NCBI GenBank assembly: GCA_029256465.1
Contig: JAQSXW010000077.1
Location: 1 to 8,643 of the forward strand
Length of the DNA: 8,643 bases
Source of the DNA: Evtepia sp.
GTDB taxonomy: Bacteria; Bacillota; Clostridia; Oscillospirales; Oscillospiraceae
Reading direction: 5' to 3'
Each line of letters opens with the position of its first letter. The stretch's first letter is position 1. Positions 5,996-8,643 of this stretch are shown here, in pieces. The notes under the pieces were generated by a model. It was given only the letters and a program-made list of their open reading frames with translations. It was not told where the DNA came from and ran no database searches. The position numbers were made by a program, and so were the translations under genes.

Positions 5996-6970
5996 TTATG
6001 CAAGTGCAGCAGTGATGATTGCCATTTTATAGACCTCGTCTGCATCACAGCCACGGGACAGGTCATTGATCGGTGCATTCAGGCCCTGAAGGATGGGGCC
6101 AAAAGCTGCAAAGCCACCCAAACGCTGGGCAATCTTATATCCGATGTTGCCGGACTGAATTTCAGGGAAGATAAAGGTGTTGGCATAACCAGCTACGGAA
6201 GAACCGGGGAATTTGAGCTGACCAACAGTGGGAGATACCGCAGCATCAAACTGCATTTCGCCATCGATTGCGAACTCGGGAGCTGCTGCTTTTGCCTTTT
6301 CGCAGGCGTTGCGTACCTTATCCACATCGTCGCCCTTACCGGAGCCTTTGGTGGAATAACTGAGGAAAGCTACTTTGGGGTCAATTCCGAAGATTTTTGC
6401 TGTTTTTGCACATTCCAGTGCGGTTTCAACCAGCGCATCCTCATCGGGATTGATTTGAATGGCACAGTCGCCCATACATAGACGCTCGTCAGTTCCATCG
6501 GCGTTCTCACGCACCAGAATAAAGCAGGAAGAAACGTTCTTATTGCCAGGCTTCGTCTTAATAAGCTGGAGTGCAGGACGAACCGTATCCGCAGTGGAAT
6601 AGGTCGCACCACCCAGCAATGCGTCAGCCACGCCCATCTTCACAAGCATGGTCCCAAAGTAATTGCCCTTCATGAGGTTCTTTCGGCAATCCTCGGGGGA
6701 CATTTTACCCTGACGCAGTTCCACCATGGTCTGTACCATGGCATCCATATTTTCATAAGTCTCAGGATCGACGATTTTCACACCGGTAATATCAAAATTT
6801 CCTGCCTTAGCAGCAGCTTCCACTTCGGCCACCTTGCCAACCAGGATCGGAGTCAAAAATTTGCCTTGCTTCAGGCGAGCAGTTGCCTCTAGAATGCGGG
6901 CGTCCGGTCCCTCTGTGAAGACAAGGGTGCGGGGGTTTGCTTTCAGATTTTCAATTAACTTATCAAACAT
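5996..6970 (-). CDS. pta: Phosphate acetyltransferase
   Basis: Catalyses acetyl-CoA + phosphate to acetyl phosphate + CoA, the first step of acetate formation or the reverse step of acetate assimilation, in the cytoplasm. The 324-residue length is that of the short, single-domain Pta (PTA/PTB family) without the regulatory N-terminal domain of E. coli Pta. Typical family segments are GGATYSTADTVRPALQLI (120-137), SYSTKGSG (204-211), GEMQFDAA (237-244), FPEIQSGNIGYKIAQRLGG (268-286) and GPILQGLNAPINDLSRG (291-307). Ser306-Arg307 in the last segment align with the catalytic Ser-Arg pair of the Methanosarcina enzyme. The start is fixed by GGAGGG at 6980-6985, nine bases upstream. It has its own promoter and terminator and no ackA beside it in this window. 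The regulator gene upstream could also read through into it. Confidence 0.97.
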   Translation of the reverse strand: MFDKLIENLKANPRTLVFTEGPDARILEATARLKQGKFLTPILVGKVAEVEAAAKAGNFDITGVKIVDPETYENMDAMVQTMVELRQGKMSPEDCRKNLMKGNYFGTMLVKMGVADALLGGATYSTADTVRPALQLIKTKPGNKNVSSCFILVRENADGTDERLCMGDCAIQINPDEDALVETALECAKTAKIFGIDPKVAFLSYSTKGSGKGDDVDKVRNACEKAKAAAPEFAIDGEMQFDAAVSPTVGQLKFPGSSVAGYANTFIFPEIQSGNIGYKIAQRLGGFAAFGPILQGLNAPINDLSRGCDADEVYKMAIITAALA

Positions 6971-7031
6971 GAAATGGTTCCCTCCAAAAATTATTAATCC
7001 AGCATATCAAAAGATACAATGATTTGGCATT

Positions 7032-7060
7032 ATTTTACCACCTTAAAATCTAAGATTCAA
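7032..7060 (-). promoter_or_regulatory. Sigma-A type promoter of pta
   Basis: On the - strand, TTGAAT (7060-7055, 4 of 6) and TAAAAT (7037-7032, 5 of 6) have a 17-base spacer. The start point would be near 7025, with a leader of about 55 bases. The GTGGT word in the spacer beside the -10 resembles one in the regulator's leader. Confidence 0.75.
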
Positions 7061-7076
7061 GAGGCTTGACCGTATT

Positions 7077-8495
7077 CTATTCCATCCCGTCAGGCTTTGT
7101 GATGCACCGAGCAAGTCGTGCCACCACCTCTTTGACCTTCTCAGGTGGAATACCGGAATAGTTGAGAACCAACACATGCTGCTTTTGCTTGCTCTGCTCG
7201 TAATAATATTGGGAAACGCAGGAGAGCAAAATGCCGGCTTTGTCCGCAGCCTCTATGAGCTCCCCATCCGTCTTCTCCGTTTCCACTTCCATCAAGAAGT
7301 GAACCCCTGAGTTTTCCTCACTGATCCGGACAATGGGCTGAAGCGGACTGTTCTTAATCTCCTGTAACAATTGATCTCTTAGATTCCGATAATAGGTGCG
7401 CATGCGATTGATGTGTTTTTCAAAATATCCGCCCTCCAAAAACCGGGCCAAGGTCAGTTGTTCAAAACAGGAGACCGTACCGGAATAGAAGCCCAAAATC
7501 TCATAGAAACGTTTCACCAAATGCAGGGGAAGTACAAGATAGCTCATCCGAAAAGCCGGTGCCAAACTCTGGGAAAAGGTATTGATGTAGATCACCTTTT
7601 CCGTCTGATCAATGCTCTGCAAGGTTGGAATTGGTTTCCCTGACAAACGAAATTCGCAGTCATAATCATCCTCAATGATATAACGACCTTCCTGTGCAGA
7701 GGCCCAGCCAAGCAATTCATAGCGACGGCTGGCTGGCATGACAATCCCCGTTGGGAAGTGGTGAGATGGGGTAATATGCAGGATTTCAGTCCCGGATTCC
7801 TCCAAGGCCTTTAACATCACGCCTGCGTGATCCATTGGAATGTGGCGGCAGAAAATGTCGTTTCGTTCATAAATCCAAGTCAGGCGCATGTATCCCGGGT
7901 CCTCGACGCCATAGATTCGCTCTCGTCCCAACAGCTGAACGAGAACGGTGTATAAATATTCTGTACCTGCCCCCACAATGATCTGCTCCGGCAGCACATT
8001 CATGCCCCGAAACTCTAACAGGTGATTGGCAATTGCATTACGAAGCTGTACAAGCCCTCCAGCTGGTCGATCCGTTAGGAGCGTCGCTTTGTCTTCTGTG
8101 GCCATCACATTGCGTAATAGTTTAATCCAAACTGAAAACGGAAACGCATCTGTGGCAACTGCGCCGCTCATAAAGTCAGCAAAGTACTCCTTACGCTGCG
8201 AGCTTTTTTCCTGCAAAGCCTCACTGGGCGCGGGTTTTTCCACAACCTGTTTATCCAAAGAGGAAACAAAGTACCCCTTTTTCGGCAAGGAATATAAATA
8301 ACCTTCTGTTACCAGTTGCGCATACGCGTTTTCCACCGTAGTATTACTGATCCCTAAGTTTTTTGCAAAGCTTCGCTTCGACGGTAGCTTCTCATTTGCC
8401 TTTAGCTTTCCAAGAACGATGTCATCTTTAATGCAACGATATAGATGTTCATACATGCTCTTTTCCGGAATATGTTCCAAGTTATAGGTCAACAT
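7077..8495 (-). CDS. MocR-family transcriptional regulator (GntR HTH plus aminotransferase-like domain) lacking the PLP lysine
   Basis: A 472-residue chimeric regulator. An N-terminal GntR-type winged helix-turn-helix (about 12-77, with KLPSKRSFAKNLGISNTTVE and AYAQLVTEGYLYS) is joined by a variable linker (78-105) to a class-I aminotransferase fold. Such proteins (GabR, PdxR) bind direct repeats and sense amino compounds or pyridoxal phosphate (PLP). Family motifs TPSHHFPTG (242-250) and EDDYDCEFR (275-283) are present. However, the motif that normally reads TFSKS carries glutamine: TFSQSLAP, Gln309 (codon CAG), in place of the PLP-forming lysine. The C-terminal motif reads LNYSGIP, without the arginine that binds ligand carboxylates in GabR. 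The frame extends upstream to a GTG at 8520-8522. I chose the ATG at 8493-8495 because it has GGGAG nine bases upstream and gives the usual MLTYxL start. There is no terminator before pta. Ligand and targets are unknown. Confidence 0.9.
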   Translation of the reverse strand: MLTYNLEHIPEKSMYEHLYRCIKDDIVLGKLKANEKLPSKRSFAKNLGISNTTVENAYAQLVTEGYLYSLPKKGYFVSSLDKQVVEKPAPSEALQEKSSQRKEYFADFMSGAVATDAFPFSVWIKLLRNVMATEDKATLLTDRPAGGLVQLRNAIANHLLEFRGMNVLPEQIIVGAGTEYLYTVLVQLLGRERIYGVEDPGYMRLTWIYERNDIFCRHIPMDHAGVMLKALEESGTEILHITPSHHFPTGIVMPASRRYELLGWASAQEGRYIIEDDYDCEFRLSGKPIPTLQSIDQTEKVIYINTFSQSLAPAFRMSYLVLPLHLVKRFYEILGFYSGTVSCFEQLTLARFLEGGYFEKHINRMRTYYRNLRDQLLQEIKNSPLQPIVRISEENSGVHFLMEVETEKTDGELIEAADKAGILLSCVSQYYYEQSKQKQHVLVLNYSGIPPEKVKEVVARLARCITKPDGME

Positions 8496-8504
8496 CTCCT
8501 TCAT

Positions 8505-8509
8505 CTCCC
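8505..8509 (-). promoter_or_regulatory. Ribosome binding site deciding the MocR start
   Basis: GGGAG on the - strand, nine bases before the ATG at 8493-8495. The ATG at 8502-8504 directly abuts this site, and the GTG at 8520-8522 has no recognisable site, so both are less likely starts. A second AAGGAG directly abuts the chosen ATG and is too close to serve it. Confidence 0.6.
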
Positions 8510-8565
8510 AAAAACTGACCACTTTGATTTTTTGCTATTTTAACTTTTAGGCATGTCAGTGTACT

Positions 8566-8594
8566 ATTATAGCCACTCAGACCTACCTTGTAAA
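8566..8594 (-). promoter_or_regulatory. Strong promoter of the MocR-family regulator
   Basis: On the - strand, TTTACA (8594-8589, 5 of 6) and TATAAT (8571-8566, perfect) have a 17-base spacer. The start point would be near 8559, with a leader of about 64 bases to the chosen ATG. AGTGGCTA at 8577-8570 overlaps the -10 box. Confidence 0.82.
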
Positions 8595-8643
8595 GCTCCT
8601 TTTTAGCCAAAACCGACTTCGTCAATTTTCCCGATTTTTTTTG

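Noticed and set aside
8520..8522. GTG as the start of the MocR regulator
   Set aside because: It has no ribosome site and adds nine residues ahead of the usual MLTYxL start.
8595..8643. Short GACTTCGTC hairpin and T-run at the right edge
   Set aside because: The stem is only 3 bp and the region is cut by the window end, so a terminator for a neighbouring gene cannot be supported.

Overview
The window reads as an ordinary chromosomal stretch of a low-to-mid GC Gram-positive anaerobe. The best guess is Clostridia, in or near Oscillospiraceae. This rests on recalled similarity of the SPFH protein with its ribbon-helix-helix (RHH) partner, the YerC-type regulator and the MocR-type regulator to proteins of that group, and on A/G-rich Shine-Dalgarno sites, clear sigma-A type promoters and compact T-tailed hairpin terminators. 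No RNA gene, CRISPR array, insertion sequence or phage gene is visible.

Plus strand, left half. The window opens inside prfB (release factor 2), which ends at a perfect 15-bp hairpin terminator. A monocistronic sodium:solute symporter follows, with its own promoter and terminator. Next comes a membrane-anchored SPFH (stomatin/flotillin-like) gene. Its near-consensus promoter is overlapped by a perfect 35-bp palindrome made of two TGATATCA boxes exactly 11 bp apart. The SPFH reading frame runs directly into the remnant of an Arc/CopG-like RHH gene. The SPFH C-terminus and the RHH N-terminus both look trimmed, as if a small deletion had joined the two genes.

Minus strand, right half (transcribed right to left). 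A MocR-type regulator (GntR helix-turn-helix plus aminotransferase-like domain) is followed by pta (phosphate acetyltransferase), which has its own strong promoter and terminator. Then comes a two-gene unit: an AMP-forming acyl-CoA synthetase and, 24 bases downstream, a YerC/YecD-family TrpR-like regulator. A 20-bp hairpin between the convergent SPFH/RHH and synthetase/yerC units can terminate both.

How the genes may work together. Pta and the acyl-CoA synthetase both act in acyl-CoA metabolism, and the symporter would import an organic solute. The symporter and synthetase upstream regions share several 8-9-mers, which hints at co-regulation but does not prove it. The most unusual points are the SPFH/RHH junction with its matching operator, and the loss of the PLP-binding lysine (Lys to Gln) in the MocR protein. 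All gaps between genes are under 200 bases. The last 49 bases (8595-8643) hold nothing I can assign.
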